Shown piece after piece: positions 1-12,031 of a stretch of 64,000 nucleotides of DNA. The DNA is from Heliocidaris tuberculata (taxonomy: Eukaryota > Echinodermata > Echinoidea > Camarodonta > Echinometridae): assembly GCA_025618425.1 (NCBI GenBank), contig CM046836.1:21259494-21323493 (forward strand). Direction: 5' to 3'. The notes under the pieces were generated by a model, which was given only the letters and a program-made list of their open reading frames with translations, did no database searches and was not told where the DNA came from. The translations under genes were made by a program, and so were the position numbers. Position 1 is the first letter of the stretch. Every line of letters starts with the position of its first letter.

Positions 1-893
1 TTCTTACCCGATTTTAATTCCGTTTGCTTTATATGATAGCACTAGGTGGGGGATTCGAAACTTCTACACAGAATTTTGAAACTCATTAAATATGCTAATT
101 TATGCGCATTTCTCAAAAATCACAAAAATTGCTTCTCCTTCCTCATTTATTGACCGATTTCGATTTTTTTTGTTCCATCTGAAAGACTTTCATGAGGTTC
201 ATTGAACTTCTACACAGAATTTTGAAATTTTGTCTACAAAATTAATTATGCTAATTTATGCGATATTTATTCAAAAATCACAAAAATTGCTTCTTCTTCC
301 TCATTTATTGACCGATTTCGATTTTTTTTTTCCATCTGAAAGACTTTCATGAGGTTCATTGAACTTCTACTCGGAAATTTGAAATTTTGTCTAGAAAATT
401 ATTTATGCTAATTTATGCGAAATTTATTAAAAAGATCACAAAAATGGCTTCTTTTTCCTCATTTATTGACCGATTTCGATTTTTTTTTTTGTTCCATTTG
501 AAAGACTTTCATGAGGTTTATTAAACTTCTACTCGGAATTTTAAAATTTTGTCTAGAAAATAATTTATGCTAATTATTTATGCAAATTTATGCAAAATTT
601 ATTAAAACATCACAAAAATTGCTTCTTCTTCCTCATTTATTGACTGATTTTGATTTTTTTTCTTCCATCTAAAAGACTTTCATGAAGTTCATTGAACTTC
701 TTCATGGAATTTTGAAATTTTGTCTAGAAAATTATTTATGCTAATTTATGCGAAATTTATTACAAAATCACAAAACTTGCTTCTTCTTCCTCATTTATTG
801 AGGAAGACTTTCATGAGGTTCATTGAACTTCTACTCGGAATTTTGAAATTTTATCTAGAAAATTATTTATGGTAATTTATACAAAATTTATTT
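1..893. repeat. Tandem satellite, ~150-165 bp unit, about 5.5 copies
   Basis: Near-identical units each contain an 'acttctac-cggaattttgaa' word, an AT-rich 'aatttatgc' segment and a 'cctcatttattgaccgattt' segment. Starts are near 60, 206, 365, 525, 690 and 826, the last unit being shortened. The same satellite family recurs inside the inverted-repeat element at 57120-58322, so this may be the inside of a similar element whose left end lies outside the window. Confidence 0.85.
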
Positions 894-1544
894 TAACTCT
901 TTGCCCTGTCCATTATGAAACCCATGGCTGCTGGATTATTTCAAAGGCTATACCTTTCTACATGATTTCTGTCGACATCATCGACAGAACCGAGAACCCA
1001 GAAGTGACAGTGGTCAACAATAGCGGGTTATGAGCTAATAAAGACTTGAAACAGTGAGGGACAATGCACTGAAGCCACCCTTAAATGTCCCAACCTTAAA
1101 ATTCTTTTTTTACACCATTGCATAACTTATGTCATTCAGTGCTTTTCTCTTTTATTACAAATCTTAACCTTCAAATCTCTCTCAATAAAGATTTCACAGT
1201 TGGTAGAGATACCTCACCTTGACTAACTTTATGCTTTATTTCAAATTTCTCTGTCACACAGTAAAACTATTAAAATTTACATTCCCCAAAATCTTTTAAC
1301 TGAAGTCGTGCAACTTGAGTTGTCAATTTCCAGACTTTCATTCATATCTACATGTCACTGTCTCCTTCCAAAACCACATTTAGCCAGATCTGCAACAGGC
1401 ACTTCATCATCTGTACATGCATGTAACCAATACATGTACATTTCATCGATTCATTACAATGTCTACTGTGTTCAAAGTACAAATTGCATCAATTTCTTTG
1501 CTGCATGCCGGATGAGCGCCACATCATTGATGTGCTAGTTTTTA
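894..1544. other. Intergenic, no recognisable gene
   Basis: AT-rich sequence after the satellite. I see no open frame with protein-family signal, no inverted termini and no long repeat apart from a T-rich run near 1540. It separates the satellite from the first copy of the duplicated downstream block. Confidence 0.5.
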
Positions 1545-3398
1545 ATTTTTTTAATTTTTTAGTTTGAACAATAGCAGTCCCTGAGGAGATTGTAATGATC
1601 ACTAGTTATACAGACTTGAATTCTGCATACTTTTGCATAATATACTCAGATTGTATTTAAAAATTACAGATGGAAGACATGGTCCTAGTATGTAGTATTG
1701 TCAAATAATAGCTGTTTTTAGGAGTACATTTAAAACTAATGCCCAAGGTGATCTTAAAACTGCACTGTGCCACAAGACGAAATCAAGGGGGATAGTGCAG
1801 TCTTGAGATCATAAAGGAGGTATATAATTTTAACCATGACCCTACAAATAAGCAGTCAATATTTGTTTTATATACCTCATTCTGCATGTAGATTATCTAA
1901 AAGGAATATTTTGATTTAAAAAAAAAAAAAATCCTTTTATATGAAGGAAAAAATACTTCATTAGTTTCAGTAGTGCGCTTTGTCTCACTGTGTGTATCCC
2001 AATGTTAAGACCATGCACATTTTAGGACTGTGTCTTTGCATTGTATGCGCAAGTAAAACTATGCCTAGTAATTTGTTTTTGCTATGCTGCCCAGCGGTCA
2101 GTAGTCTGTTTTATGCCTGTAGTTTCGATCAGTCAGAGGCCTAGAATCTTGATGTGCAGTATATAAAGTCTAATATATATACTTTATCATGATTATGTGG
2201 TAGAAGTCATGTGTGTTGCTTATACATGTATTTCAATTAGCACTGAAAAGAAAAGCTTTCAAATTCATTGAAAAAATATCACTTATTTGCAGTAATCCTC
2301 AATCTGCATGCAGATTATTTTTCCAGTATGCATGTAGTGCTTTTAACTGTTTAAATTTCTCCATTATTTACAACATGAACATTTACATGAAATCATTTTT
2401 AATACATTTCAACAATATTACTTCATTTCCTATAAATTCTTCACCCATAAAAATATGAATACGTGCATTTTACCAGCTAATGTAGATGTACCTTGTTTAT
2501 TCATGTATTTATGCTAATATTGTACAATATATGCTGTTTTAGCTAATAATGTATTACATAAAAGAAAATTCTGAACCATAATAGGAACTGAACTGTGAAC
2601 AATTTTGCATAGACATTTCACAAGTCAAAACAAGAATTACCTTCCATAGAAAAACCTTTTCTTTCATAATAGTAGTTGCTGATTATTGCCACATAATACA
2701 ATTTATTACATTTTACATTTAAAAAAAAAATCTTTTTCTACAAATATTTTAAGTAGTCAGGCCTACATTTTCTTATGAATATAGTTAACATAATTGTAAT
2801 CAGGTAGACATGGCAAGGCCTGAACCCTTTTCCTTGACAAAAAAAAAAAAAAAAAAAAAAAATAGAAATGAAATCGTTGGAATGTGATCGTTGGAATGTG
2901 CCTCCTCAGCAGAATACATATATCACATCAAACATAAAAGCCATTCTGCCTATTCAAAATACATCCACCACTGCTTTTGTGTGTGAAATTCAATAGTTGT
3001 TTCATTTCATTATTTCTTGACTTCAGAATGAAGCACCAGATTGATTTAGATAGAAGTAGGACGGAATGTCTTGAACTCGCAAGACGTTCCCTTTTACCCC
3101 TATTATAAGTTTTCATCAGCAAATTAGTAATTTTGATATCACATGGTTATAGAAACATGCATGGTGCATATAGTAGCCTCAGTGGAAAGTTGACCATACA
3201 CAAAGACAGTTGACGTTACTGATCAAATGAAAACTTATATCATTTGATAGGTACTGAGAGATTTGAATAATAATTGCATATCGCATATTATATTTCCAGG
3301 AAAAGCCCCTTCCCTGATAAATGCTAAGTACTTTGCCAACACGAATTTTGGATTGATAGTACAGCAGCAGGTTTTCATGACACTACGGAAATACATAC
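1545..3398. repeat. Duplicated downstream block, copy 1 (3' of Ig gene 1)
   Basis: The block starts with 'tttttagtttgaacaatagcagtcc' and is similar along most of its length to 11290-14243, 14865-16288 and 50008-50700. Shared landmarks are the 'gcccaaggtgat' segment, the 'agtcagaggcctagaat' segment and the segment around 2460 resembling 50310. It carries a poly-A run at 2839-2862. It is part of the ancestral unit amplified together with the Ig receptor gene and has no convincing coding content. Confidence 0.75.
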
Positions 3399-4391
3399 TT
3401 ATACTGTTGCAGGATTACGTTTCCCTGTTTTTTTTGAAGGAGAATTGCTTTTCTTTGTCAGTTTACATTTGACAAGTACATATATATCAATCATCAGCAG
3501 TATGATTATAATAAACTCAAGAATAGAATATATAATTTTGGCTGTGGTATTTGAGGAGTTCTCTTTTAATTTGCTTGAAGTCTGAGATACCATGGTTGAT
3601 AAGAAGTAAGATGGAAAAGACTGTGTTTCCTTGGTTTCTTGAATATTGTCAGTTACTGTAACCGTTGCTTTGTTAATTGGGCATGGGTCAGTACTTCTAT
3701 CCTTGATTAGATATAATGCACTATCATTACAATCGCACCTTTTCTTGGACTCTCCTATAGTGGAAGAACAGCAAAATACTGGCTGTGACTTCCTGACCAG
3801 AATATTTTCCGTCAATGTTGTAGACGTTTCAGTGGGGCTGGTTATGGGTGGCATTTTTTCACCATTTTGATAGCATTCAATCTTTCCTGATAGAGTTCCA
3901 GCTGAAGCTGTGCATTCTATTGATACCCAGTCTCCACCCTTACCTACATGTACTCTCTCAACACATAAAGCCTTACCAGGAGGACCGTCTACGCCCAACC
4001 AAATCCTATAGGTATGTTCAATTAGTATTTGCTCATCCTCATAAACGGACAAAATGTATGTCCCTTCATCACTTCTCATTAGACTGCCTATTATAAGATC
4101 TAGAGAACAAATTCCACTGTTTATTCTGTTGTATATTTCCAAACGGTCTGCCTGATCTTGTGGTAATGACAGAGGTGATGAATCTCTAGATCGATAGAAT
4201 GGTTGTCTGTATGAATACTGTAGTGTGACTTCTGTACTGTTGCATGGAAAAGGGAAAGTTAAGTTTGCTTCTTGCCCTTGCATTAAAGATAGCTGCATGC
4301 ATTGACATTCATGAACAATAAGAAGAGCAATTAAAGGCAGCAGTTTATTGCTTTTAAATATGGCTTTTACCTGATAAAAACTGAACATCAT
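3399..4391 (-). CDS. Two-Ig-domain transmembrane receptor, family copy 1
   Basis: 330-residue type I membrane protein read in one exon. Residues 1-31 form a signal peptide (basic start, hydrophobic 17-26, VHECQC end). Residues ~33-130 are a V-like Ig domain: 'DEGTYIL' has Leu where the F-strand Cys belongs, and strand B has Phe46 at the Cys position, while Cys50 and Cys95 are kept. Residues ~135-235 are a second Ig-like domain with YQNGEKMP, FCCSS and CDC motifs. A Ser/Thr-rich stalk follows, then a transmembrane helix near 287-309 containing Glu and Asp, and a basic tail. This copy has a 3-4 residue insertion before the second domain's tryptophan (HVGKGGDW). Two adjacent Met codons make the exact start uncertain. 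CD2/SLAM- or CEACAM-like adhesion is inferred from fold signatures only. Confidence 0.85.
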   Translation of the reverse strand: MMFSFYQVKAIFKSNKLLPLIALLIVHECQCMQLSLMQGQEANLTFPFPCNSTEVTLQYSYRQPFYRSRDSSPLSLPQDQADRLEIYNRINSGICSLDLIIGSLMRSDEGTYILSVYEDEQILIEHTYRIWLGVDGPPGKALCVERVHVGKGGDWVSIECTASAGTLSGKIECYQNGEKMPPITSPTETSTTLTENILVRKSQPVFCCSSTIGESKKRCDCNDSALYLIKDRSTDPCPINKATVTVTDNIQETKETQSFPSYFLSTMVSQTSSKLKENSSNTTAKIIYSILEFIIIILLMIDIYVLVKCKLTKKSNSPSKKTGKRNPATV

Positions 4392-5940
4392 AGTGTTGTG
4401 TTTATGTTTGAATGCAGATTTTCAAATAAAGATAATACTTTCAGAATTTCCGCAAGTCCTCTAAAGATATGTGATGAAAAGACATTTTTAAGTGTACCAA
4501 TCACCAAAAACTTGCAATATATCTTCATAGAAGTGACATTAAAGCCAATATTTTTGAAAATAGTATAGCAACATGGAACCTCTGACATAAATTATTTTTT
4601 CGGTGTTTGATACCCTTTAACAGAAAGAATCAGTTAAAAGAGTTCATAGTTAAGTACCGAACAGAACAATGTGATTATCCAACTATATGTTCAAAGAATT
4701 CATTTACGTCAGGGAATAATTCAGTTTGAATTAATCAACATTGAAGTTATTTCCCTGTCAGTCAATATGTACACAAAATTAGCACTTGATTTTGCCTTTC
4801 TAAAAGTCAGAAAGTTGTAGACTCTAGATAGAAGTAGATCACAAAATTGTATAATCATGAATACACATCATTAGAATACATGAGGAAAGAGTCTGCTAGT
4901 TCTGTTGCAGAGATATACTTGTAATTGTGTAAGAATTACAAATGAGACTGCAGTTGGCATGTCCAGTTGATTCGTTCAAATATAGTTTTTAGCTGTAATT
5001 TTCCATATTATCCTTGTGAGATTTGGCTAGAAGCTTTAGTCCAAATGGTAGTGTCAAACAGGATCTTGCAAATTCTCTCAACAGTCAGATTTATTTCAGT
5101 GTGATAAAGAACAAAGATTCACAGACTGCAGACACCCATAAAGGCTCCAAATGTGGAATAGAACTCTCCATCAGTGATCATCAGATGAATATATATATAT
5201 ATATATATATATTTTCGTACCTTTGGTAAATGAGTATCAGGTTTTATGCCTTAAAAGGGAAGAGAAAAAATTATTTTTCAGAATTGGAATATTCTTTCAT
5301 TTTGACAAGCCGTTTGGAACTCCAAATGCTGTCTCCAATTCAAAAATTGTGTAATTAAAAGATCTCAAGTGCTAAATAATTGAGCTAAAATTAAAATGGA
5401 GATTTAAAAAAAAATGTATTTGTTCCCAGTTTACCATGTTTACCCTTCAATTTAATGAGCTGTTCACTCTTTTACAGAATAAACACAAATGGGAAAAACA
5501 ATAATATCATTGTACGGTACATGTATATCCCATTAATTGGAAATATAATACTGGCAATAATTTACCTAACTTCCAACCTAATGCATCTGTTATGATCCCT
5601 TCCTGACTTTATCTCCAGAATATTAAGTAACTCATGTCTATTGAAGCCTCATGGTTTGTGTTCTTGCAGACAGAATATTTCATTAACATGAACATATTTG
5701 CTTACCTTAGGAAAATCATTTGCTAATGTTGTGCAATGGGATGGCTTGAGGAAGTTCCCTCAGAAATCACCAAGTGTGCACATGAGAAACATTAGCTGCC
5801 TTGACAATTTCACATCAAACTTTCTGGTTGTACTAAAATAACTTCACCTGTGCACCATGCCAGAAGAGTTCCAAATGTTAGTGGGGTTAGAAATGTGATA
5901 ATTTTTGTTGTGGGCCAGATCTTTTTTTTTTAAATGCCCA
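4392..5940. repeat. Upstream block of Ig gene 1 (diverged)
   Basis: This is the 5' flank of the minus-strand gene. It aligns in patches with the flanks of genes 2-4: the 'aagctttagtccaa' and 'caggatcttgca' segments near 5030-5070, the 'agactgcagacaccc' segment near 5120, and the splice-donor-like sites described separately. A (TA)n run lies at 5189-5211. It is more diverged than the other upstream blocks. No open frame looks genuine. Confidence 0.6.
5701..5710 (-). other. Conserved splice-donor-like site upstream of gene 1
   Basis: The minus strand reads CTAAG/GTAAG, matching the 5' splice-site consensus. Equivalent sites sit at the same place upstream of genes 2, 3 and 4, suggesting a shared 5' untranslated exon. 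Confidence 0.45.
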
Positions 5941-6012
5941 GACAAATTCCTGACAGAAATCCACAAAAGCAGACATGAATAAGTCTTTAAATGTTTTGAA
6001 GTTTGCAAGCCA

Positions 6013-6522
6013 TGAACATATCTTTCTTTATTAAAAAAAGTTTTAACTCATTTTCTGAACAAAATTCCCCAAATATTTTCCTTTTCGGCTTGCTTCCTTT
6101 GACTTTTGAGTGCATTATTGACTTGAAAAAAGCTTATTATTAATTTCCCATGCATGATGTTTTGACAATATCCTGAACAAAATCCCCCCAAATATGCACC
6201 ATTTCAAGTTTCTTTGTGTGTATTAGAGTGTGTCTTAACTTGCAGAAGAAATGTCTGTTATTCATTACTCATGAGTGATGAACATATCTTTCTTTATTAA
6301 AAAAGCTTTGAATTTGCTCATAACTTCTGATTAAAATCCTGAAAAGATTTTCCTTTTCAGCTTGCTTCATTTCAATTTTGGGTGCATTATTGACTTGAAA
6401 AAAGCTTATTATTCATGCATGATGTTTTGACAATATCCTGAACAAAATCCCCCCAAATATGCACTATTCCAAGTTTCTTTGTGTGTATTAGAGTGTGTCT
6501 TAACTTGCAGAATAAATGTCTA
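6013..6522. repeat. Tandem duplication, ~265-bp unit, two copies
   Basis: The segment starting 'gaacatatctttctttatt' at about 6016 recurs at about 6280. The order of landmarks is the same in both: 'gcttgctt', 'tgcattattgacttgaaaa', 'catgatgttttgacaatatcc', 'ccccccaaatatgca', 'gtgtattagagtgtgtctt'. No coding signal is seen. Confidence 0.85.
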
Positions 6523-6899
6523 TTATTTATGATATCCTTCATGTACATAGTTTTTTGCATTACGATTGTACAGAGCACAAAAAGGGGATATTTTCGCCAG
6601 AAATTTGAGGGCAGGAGAAAATCTCCTATTTGGCGTGGTATAGTACATTCCGGAATCCACTCCCCCCCCCCCATCACTGATATTTCTGCGATCAATATCT
6701 AAATTTCTTCAATTTTTCCAGTGCAGCAAGTGCACCAGCTCAATTTGCAGCTTGAAGTTTCTTCGACTGGTGTGGTGTGCATAGCCATCAGGAGAGCTGC
6801 GCGGCGTGCGAGTAGGATAGCACATTGAGAAAAAAGCAGCTGAAAAAAAAACATAGTTTGACAAAATGGCTGCTTCCAGTACTTAGTGACCGTTGTGAA

Positions 6900-7670
6900 A
6901 TGGCTGCCAACTATCCCCATTTTCACCTGTTAAATGTGGAAGAATTGTTGAAATTTAACAAAGGAAATGACAGCAAAAACACAAAGACACAGATCAGTTA
7001 TGGACTTTCTGTGTTTCGGGATTTTTGTAAGGAAACAAAAGCCCATTTTGATGATGATGATCTTGTGGATAATGAAGCCCTAATGTTAGACCTCCTTTGC
7101 TCGCAGTTCTAAGCTGGAGCTCCGAATCAAACTGTGAATACTACAGCCCCGGGGGGGGGGGGGGGGGGGGGCACTCACGTATATTGGTGGTACGGGGACG
7201 TGCCGCTTTGATGACCCCCTTTTTCAGACCCCGATTTCCGTTCTCTAGATACTCAGTTCCGCTCAGGAGCCGCTCAGCCCCGCTCTGAAGACCCCCGTTA
7301 TGAAACATATCCGTTCGCATGCGGCCGGGAGCGTGGCGGAGGCAGTGGTTGCTCGACCTGGTCTCGCGCCCTAGGCCCTTTCGTCGAGCGAGCCTTGAAA
7401 ACTGCTCCAGTTAGCTAGCTACTAGCGCTACACGGCGCGGGCGCGGCCCCCGGCGCGGCCCCCCGGTTTGTTTTGTAGTTCCCTAGACCCTGTTTTTCAC
7501 TCTGCCCAATAGATCATAGTTCCCAAGACCCCGTATTTTACACCTTGAAGTCAGTTCCTTAGACCCCCTTTTCGGGGATTCGTGAGGCACACCCCCGTCA
7601 AAATATAATTCGAGTGCCCCCCCCGGGAGTACAGCACGAAGACAATGCACGCCTTGCCATTTAGCCTACA
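6900..7670 (+). pseudogene. Broken tyrosine-recombinase-like (Crypton/DUF3504, QRICH1/ZMYM-type) fragment
   Basis: From ATG 6900 the frame encodes about 70 residues typical of the helical N-terminal part of Crypton-derived recombinase domains: 'NTKTQISYGLSVFRDFCKE', then an acidic stretch and 'LDLLCSQF'. A TAA at 7110-7112 sits where this family has Tyr in 'FYA'. The frame then continues with AGA-x-NQ, a one-base deletion near 7134 shifts it, and a poly-G-ended element lies at 7147-7629. After the element the shifted frame reads EYYSTKTMHALPFSL, which fits the family's 'YSTKTMHALRFSL' segment. No catalytic Arg/His/Tyr region is present. It is therefore a dead fragment of a mobile element or of a domesticated copy. 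The family assignment is from memory of the motif. Confidence 0.65.
7147..7629. mobile_element. Poly-G-ended inverted-repeat element, copy 1
   Basis: The element begins CCCC followed by a long G run and CACTC, and ends GAGTG, a C run and GGG, so the ends are inverted. It is flanked by direct TACAG repeats (7142-7146, 7630-7634), a likely target duplication. It is much more GC-rich than its surroundings. Inside are repeated 'gttcc-aagaccc' phrases shared with the second copy near 38290-38945. I see no transposase. It splits the recombinase-like pseudogene. Confidence 0.75.
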
Positions 7671-7702
7671 TTTAGCCTACAATTTAGCCTACATTTAGCT
7701 TA
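7661..7702. repeat. Short direct repeat, 'atttagcctac' about four times
   Basis: Four imperfect tandem copies of an 11-12 bp word follow the recombinase-like relic. Confidence 0.7.
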
Positions 7703-7737
7703 ATTAAGGCCTATGCTGCAGAATGCGCACATGTAGA

Positions 7738-7852
7738 TCCAAGAAAGACATTGTAGGGCTAGATCTATGATATATCCCACTTCTCATGTTTCTTTGTAAT
7801 AGTGAGATGCTCATGAGGGATATAAAACAGACATACAATGTCTTTCTTGGCC
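7738..7852. repeat. Small fold-back repeat
   Basis: The arm 'ccaagaaagacattgta' (about 7739) is repeated inverted as 'tacaatgtctttcttgg' (about 7833-7849), with a second inner pair around 'gatatatcccacttctcatg'. It is probably a small MITE. Confidence 0.7.
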
Positions 7853-7873
7853 CTAGCAAACTATGAGCATTCA

Positions 7874-7998
7874 GAGGCATAAAAAGTAACTTTCCCTCGA
7901 GGCAGAATTAGATCAGATTTGCTATACCCTCGGCAAGCCTTGGGTATAGTAAATTTGATATAAATTTGCCATCGGGAAAATTACTATTTATGCCTCTT
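7874..7998. repeat. Small fold-back repeat
   Basis: The arm 'gaggcataaaaagtaa' recurs inverted as 'ttactatttatgcctc', with further inner pairing around 'tataccctcggcaag' and 'cttgggtatag'. It is a self-complementary segment of ~125 bp without coding content. Confidence 0.7.
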
Positions 7999-8712
7999 CA
8001 TTATCTCGTAGTTATCGCTAGACCCTCGAAAGGTATTGTACATTATGCATGAGTGATCATGCATGATGGATGACTGTGGAAAATGATACATTGAAGGAAT
8101 GCCTGACCTGTGGAATGCATAACACTGGATTTCCTCATAAATGCCTTCAAATGAATGGATATTGGCTGGTATCTGTAAAACTAGCAAATGCTTTTTCTAA
8201 ACTTTTGGTTCCATCTTTATATTCCAACCCAAGTAGTTGCTAGGAAATCTAGCAGGCGCTTTCCCAGACAAGCAAAAGCTTACATTCCTATCCAAATTTT
8301 TCTCAGCATCAACAAGAAGGTTTTTGTTCTTGTACACAAAGGTTGCCAGATTAGTAAACGCCTATTTGAAAAGGAGGAATTTTCTTTTATCATCAGGCTT
8401 TTGCTTGGTACTTTGCAAGCTCCTCACCTCGTAGCTTATGCTTTTACTTGATGGACATGATGAAAATGAAAAGATGTTAATTTTGCTACTTAAACTGTCC
8501 TAACTTTAAAAAACCAAACTAATGGAAAGCTGATATTTCTCTTCAATTACAGAATTAAAAGGAACATGAATTCAGTCTGCCCTAAAGCTATTTACTTACA
8601 TTTAACGGCAGTAAGTCAAATTGCTCTTAGCAGCCACTTTGGAAAGTGAACAGGGAGAAAAAACTTTTTACTAAGCTTACACCTCGAGGCATGCACCAAC
8701 TGCTTCTTTGAT
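7999..8712. other. Intergenic, no recognised gene
   Basis: Several frames run open for 60-90 codons on both strands, but none matches a family I recognise and none has the signal, codon or splice context of a gene. Confidence 0.4.
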
Positions 8713-8947
8713 AATAGACCGCTTCAATAATGTATGCAAATTTTATACATACCTTTCAAACAAAGGTTGTTCTTGACAACCTGAAAGCTTGCTGGAGGCT
8801 TGCCGGACATAGCAACAGATAATGTATGCAAACTGGATTCCAAGCATTGAGGCTCATTTATAAAAAGCAGGTTAATGGAATAGCTCGCCACTAGGTGCTC
8901 AGAGAATTATGTGCATAAATTTGTATACATTACAGAAGCGATCTATT
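8713..8947. mobile_element. MITE with 'AATAGACCG' termini, copy 1
   Basis: The left end 'aatagaccgcttcaataatg' is matched inverted by the right end 'cattacagaagcgatctatt'. Related copies lie at 9348-9532 (right end lost) and, inverted, at 39873-40108. No coding capacity. Confidence 0.75.
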
Positions 8948-9347
8948 CCCTCAAGGTAGTGTGGGCTGATGTTGGAATGTACATGTATAACCCTATCGTA
9001 AACTGTCAAACAGTACCAGCTGCCAACCTGCGTGCCTGACAACTGACATAGAAAGAGCCATGATAGTAATAGCGTATACTTGATAACTTTTTATTTAAAT
9101 AGCCCAAGTGAATGCTTGTTTTTCCTTTTGTGCCCTTTACTTCTACATTGAATGTTTTGAAGCCTCAAGCAAATGATTAGAAAAAACATTTGCCAGGCTT
9201 TTACTAGTTTTATAGATACAACCTATTCTTTCATAACATATTGTAATAATATATTTGGTTCAGCTGTTTCAAACAGTTGAGAATTTACTTTTATTAAGCA
9301 ACATTTGGCATATAACTTGAAGTTGCTGCTTGGTCAAACACCGTTCT

Positions 9348-9532
9348 GCCAATAGACTGCTTTGGTAATGTATGCAAATTTATACATACCTTTCAAACAA
9401 AGGTTGTTCTTGAAACCTGAAAGCTTGCAAGACATAGCAACATATAATGTATGCAAACTGCATTCCAAGCATTGAGGCTCATTTATAAAAAGCAGGTTAA
9501 TGGAATAGCTCATCACTAGGTGCTCATAGATT
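9348..9532. mobile_element. Truncated second copy of the 'AATAGACCG' MITE
   Basis: It matches 8713-8900 through 'gcaggttaatggaatagctc' and 'actaggtgctca', but the right terminus is replaced by the hairpin at 9533-9743. Confidence 0.7.
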
Positions 9533-9743
9533 TTGTGAACAACTCTCCATTTGTTTTGTACACAGATTTTCCCCATTATCTTTCAAGGTGCAGTTAATCT
9601 CCTTCTGAGCTCAACATATATAATGGGAAAATGTATTTGACACCACATATGTCGAGTTCAGGAGGAGACAAGGAGCACCCTGAGAGATAATGGGGAAAAT
9701 CTGAAAATCTGTGTACAAAACAAATGGAGAGTTGTTCACAAAA
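9533..9743. repeat. Long hairpin repeat, ~55-bp arms
   Basis: The left arm runs from 'ttgtgaacaactctcc' to 'ccccattatct'. The right arm reads 'agataatgggg' through 'ggagagttgttcacaa'. The inner loop adds further partly paired sequence. It is a typical fold-back MITE. Confidence 0.8.
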
Positions 9744-10656
9744 TCAGCCATTTTGAAGCAATTTTGCCAATTTGAGGATCCCCATAGAAAGTAAAACGAG
9801 ACTTTTCAAACTTCCATAACTCTCTCATTTTTTAACCAATTTTAATGAAACTTTTTGTAAAGTGCTTCTCTGAATTCTCATTTTCCAATAACATTGATTC
9901 TCTCCTTGGGTTTTGGTTTCCTTTAAACCTAGCGTCCATTAGGGCGTGGACAAGATGCGGAATGCAAAATTAGTGAATCGGCATTCATTCAGAAACCTAT
10001 CCCAATATTCTTGAAAGATTCCGTTCACTGTCTTTATCATTCCTAATCACTTCCCGGCGTTTCCGTACTTTCGGAAGAGGGCAAAATTTCCATGTCCAAA
10101 TTTTGGTTGAGACCAAAATTTGGACGCGGAAGTTAGGTCAAGAAACATGGCATTTTATTCTGATTATCACAATATTTGAAAAACAGTTTGAGCCAGATCA
10201 ACTGAATTTAGGCAGAGGCATATGGGAGATGCAGTCACATTCATCTTGTTCTTCCTAGTTACAGCCATTGTGAAACTTGTTTCCATGAAAGATATTTAGT
10301 ACTAATTTAATTTTGAAGTGAAGAGTTGATATCATATATTTGCATGATTCTTGTAAATTCTTCTCTTTTTAATCATTGCTTGTCGACCTTTACAACTCCC
10401 CCCCCCCAAAAAAAAAAAAATAAATGAATAAAAATAAAGAAGAGAGAGAGATACATATATCATTTATATTCTTCTTTTCTATCTTTGACATGAAATGGCA
10501 AACTAAATGTACAAATAGAGTTTATAATTGTATTTTAAATTTTTGTATTTATTTTTAAATTTCATATATTACATCAATGTCTTGTTTATTGAGGAAAATA
10601 TAAAGGATTTAATAGATCATACGAAAAATATAAACATGCATGTACTATGTATAATG

Positions 10657-10703
<47 letters not shown>

Positions 10704-10770
10704 TATAACTGAGATTAAAGGTAAATTATGTAAATACATATTCAATGTTGACACTTCCCATATTATCTTA
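9744..10770. other. Intergenic, unit-derived sequence with simple repeats
   Basis: Part of this stretch (about 10260-10420) resembles 47425-47640 and so belongs to the amplified unit. It holds a C/A homopolymer junction near 10398-10421, a short (GA)n and a (TA)n run at 10661-10700. No gene signal is seen. Confidence 0.5.
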
Positions 10771-11055
10771 CAGTCATTTGCAAAAGTTTAAGACCATCCA
10801 GACAAAATGCATTAACTTGAAGAAAAACCAAACTTTAACCGATTAGACCTAATCACAGGAACCTATTCATTGCTCAAGGGATAGCAAGGGATGGTGCTTA
10901 CACTAACATTTGTCAGAGCTTTTGACAAGAACTTCAGGGATCCTTCATAAAAAATCTTTGAGTTACAAGGTCATCACAGGAGGGGTAGGGTAGTGTTTGT
11001 TGGATAATGTTTATTGAATGACCACATCTTTTCTGGTCAGAAAAGGAGCCATCTT
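10771..11055 (-). mobile_element. Tc1/mariner-like remnant, truncated
   Basis: It begins 'cagtcatttgcaaaagttta', a terminal repeat that occurs in both orientations around the fuller copy at 48580-49205. It then shares over 200 bp with that copy, through 'ggtcagaaaaggagccatctt'. The minus strand keeps only short pieces of a possible transposase N-terminal frame. The other terminus is missing. Confidence 0.55.
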
Positions 11056-11596
11056 GATTATTATCTTGATTAACAAAAATATAAGCAAATTTGATACATG
11101 GATAGAAATTGATTGACAAATATATAAACAAATTTTATACATTGTTAAAAGCTACCTCCCACTGATCATAATATTCTTGATATATCTGAAAATGTCTATT
11201 GCATTTGGTTTGTAAGCTTTATTTTTCTATGTTTCATGCTTTTGAGGAGATCTGGAAATATAAAATAGATACTAAATTTACATGAATGACTCTCTCATTT
11301 ATTTAGTTTGAACAATATTATTTCTTGAAGAGATTGTAATTCACTAGTTATTCTGACTTTGAATTCTGCATACTGTTTGCATACTTTTACATAAATATAC
11401 TATAATCAGATTGTATTTTAATACAAAGATGCAGATGAAAGACATGGGCCCAGTACGGAATAATGTAAAAATATTGGCAGTTTTGAGAGGTACAGTTAAA
11501 ACTATTGCCCAAGGTGATAGTCTCAAAACTGCACTGTGCCCCGAGACAAATCAAGGGGGATAGCTAGTGCAGTCTTGAGATCATAGAGGAGGTATA
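11056..11596. repeat. Duplicated downstream block, copy 2, left part
   Basis: It matches 14716-15155, with landmarks 'cccactgatcataat' and 'gaggtacagttaaaactattgcccaagg'. The block is interrupted by the LINE at 11597 and resumes at about 13140. Confidence 0.8.
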
Positions 11597-11988
11597 GTTT
11601 TTATTTATTTATTTTATTTATTTATTGGTATATGTTGATTGACCAGCAGCAATGCTGAAGGGGTCAATTTACAATCAGATATGCATGTATATATAGAATC
11701 GCATCAAATATATTTTAAAAAATACATAATTGGAAGCAAAACAAAGATACAAATACTTGCGCTACACAAATAATAAGATAAGTGTGAAAAGTCAGAGAAA
11801 GAAAAAACAGTCAGGAATAGGAAAGAGGATGGGAAGGGAAAGAAAGAAGGAGATAGAAAGTGAGAAAGGAGAAGATTTGGAAGGAATACATAAATATAAC
11901 CAAGTCAGATAGGAAGCCATAACCATGCAAAATGAGCCATGACATCTAGACATGCAATCTGAGAAGTGAAAAGGTTTGGGATGCAAAG

Positions 11989-12031
<43 letters not shown>

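Noticed and set aside
3646..4096. Plus-strand frames opposite the receptor genes (also at 19215, 28679, 54915, 60940)
   Set aside because: They recur in every copy only because they lie antisense to the conserved Ig coding sequence. They have no signal of their own.
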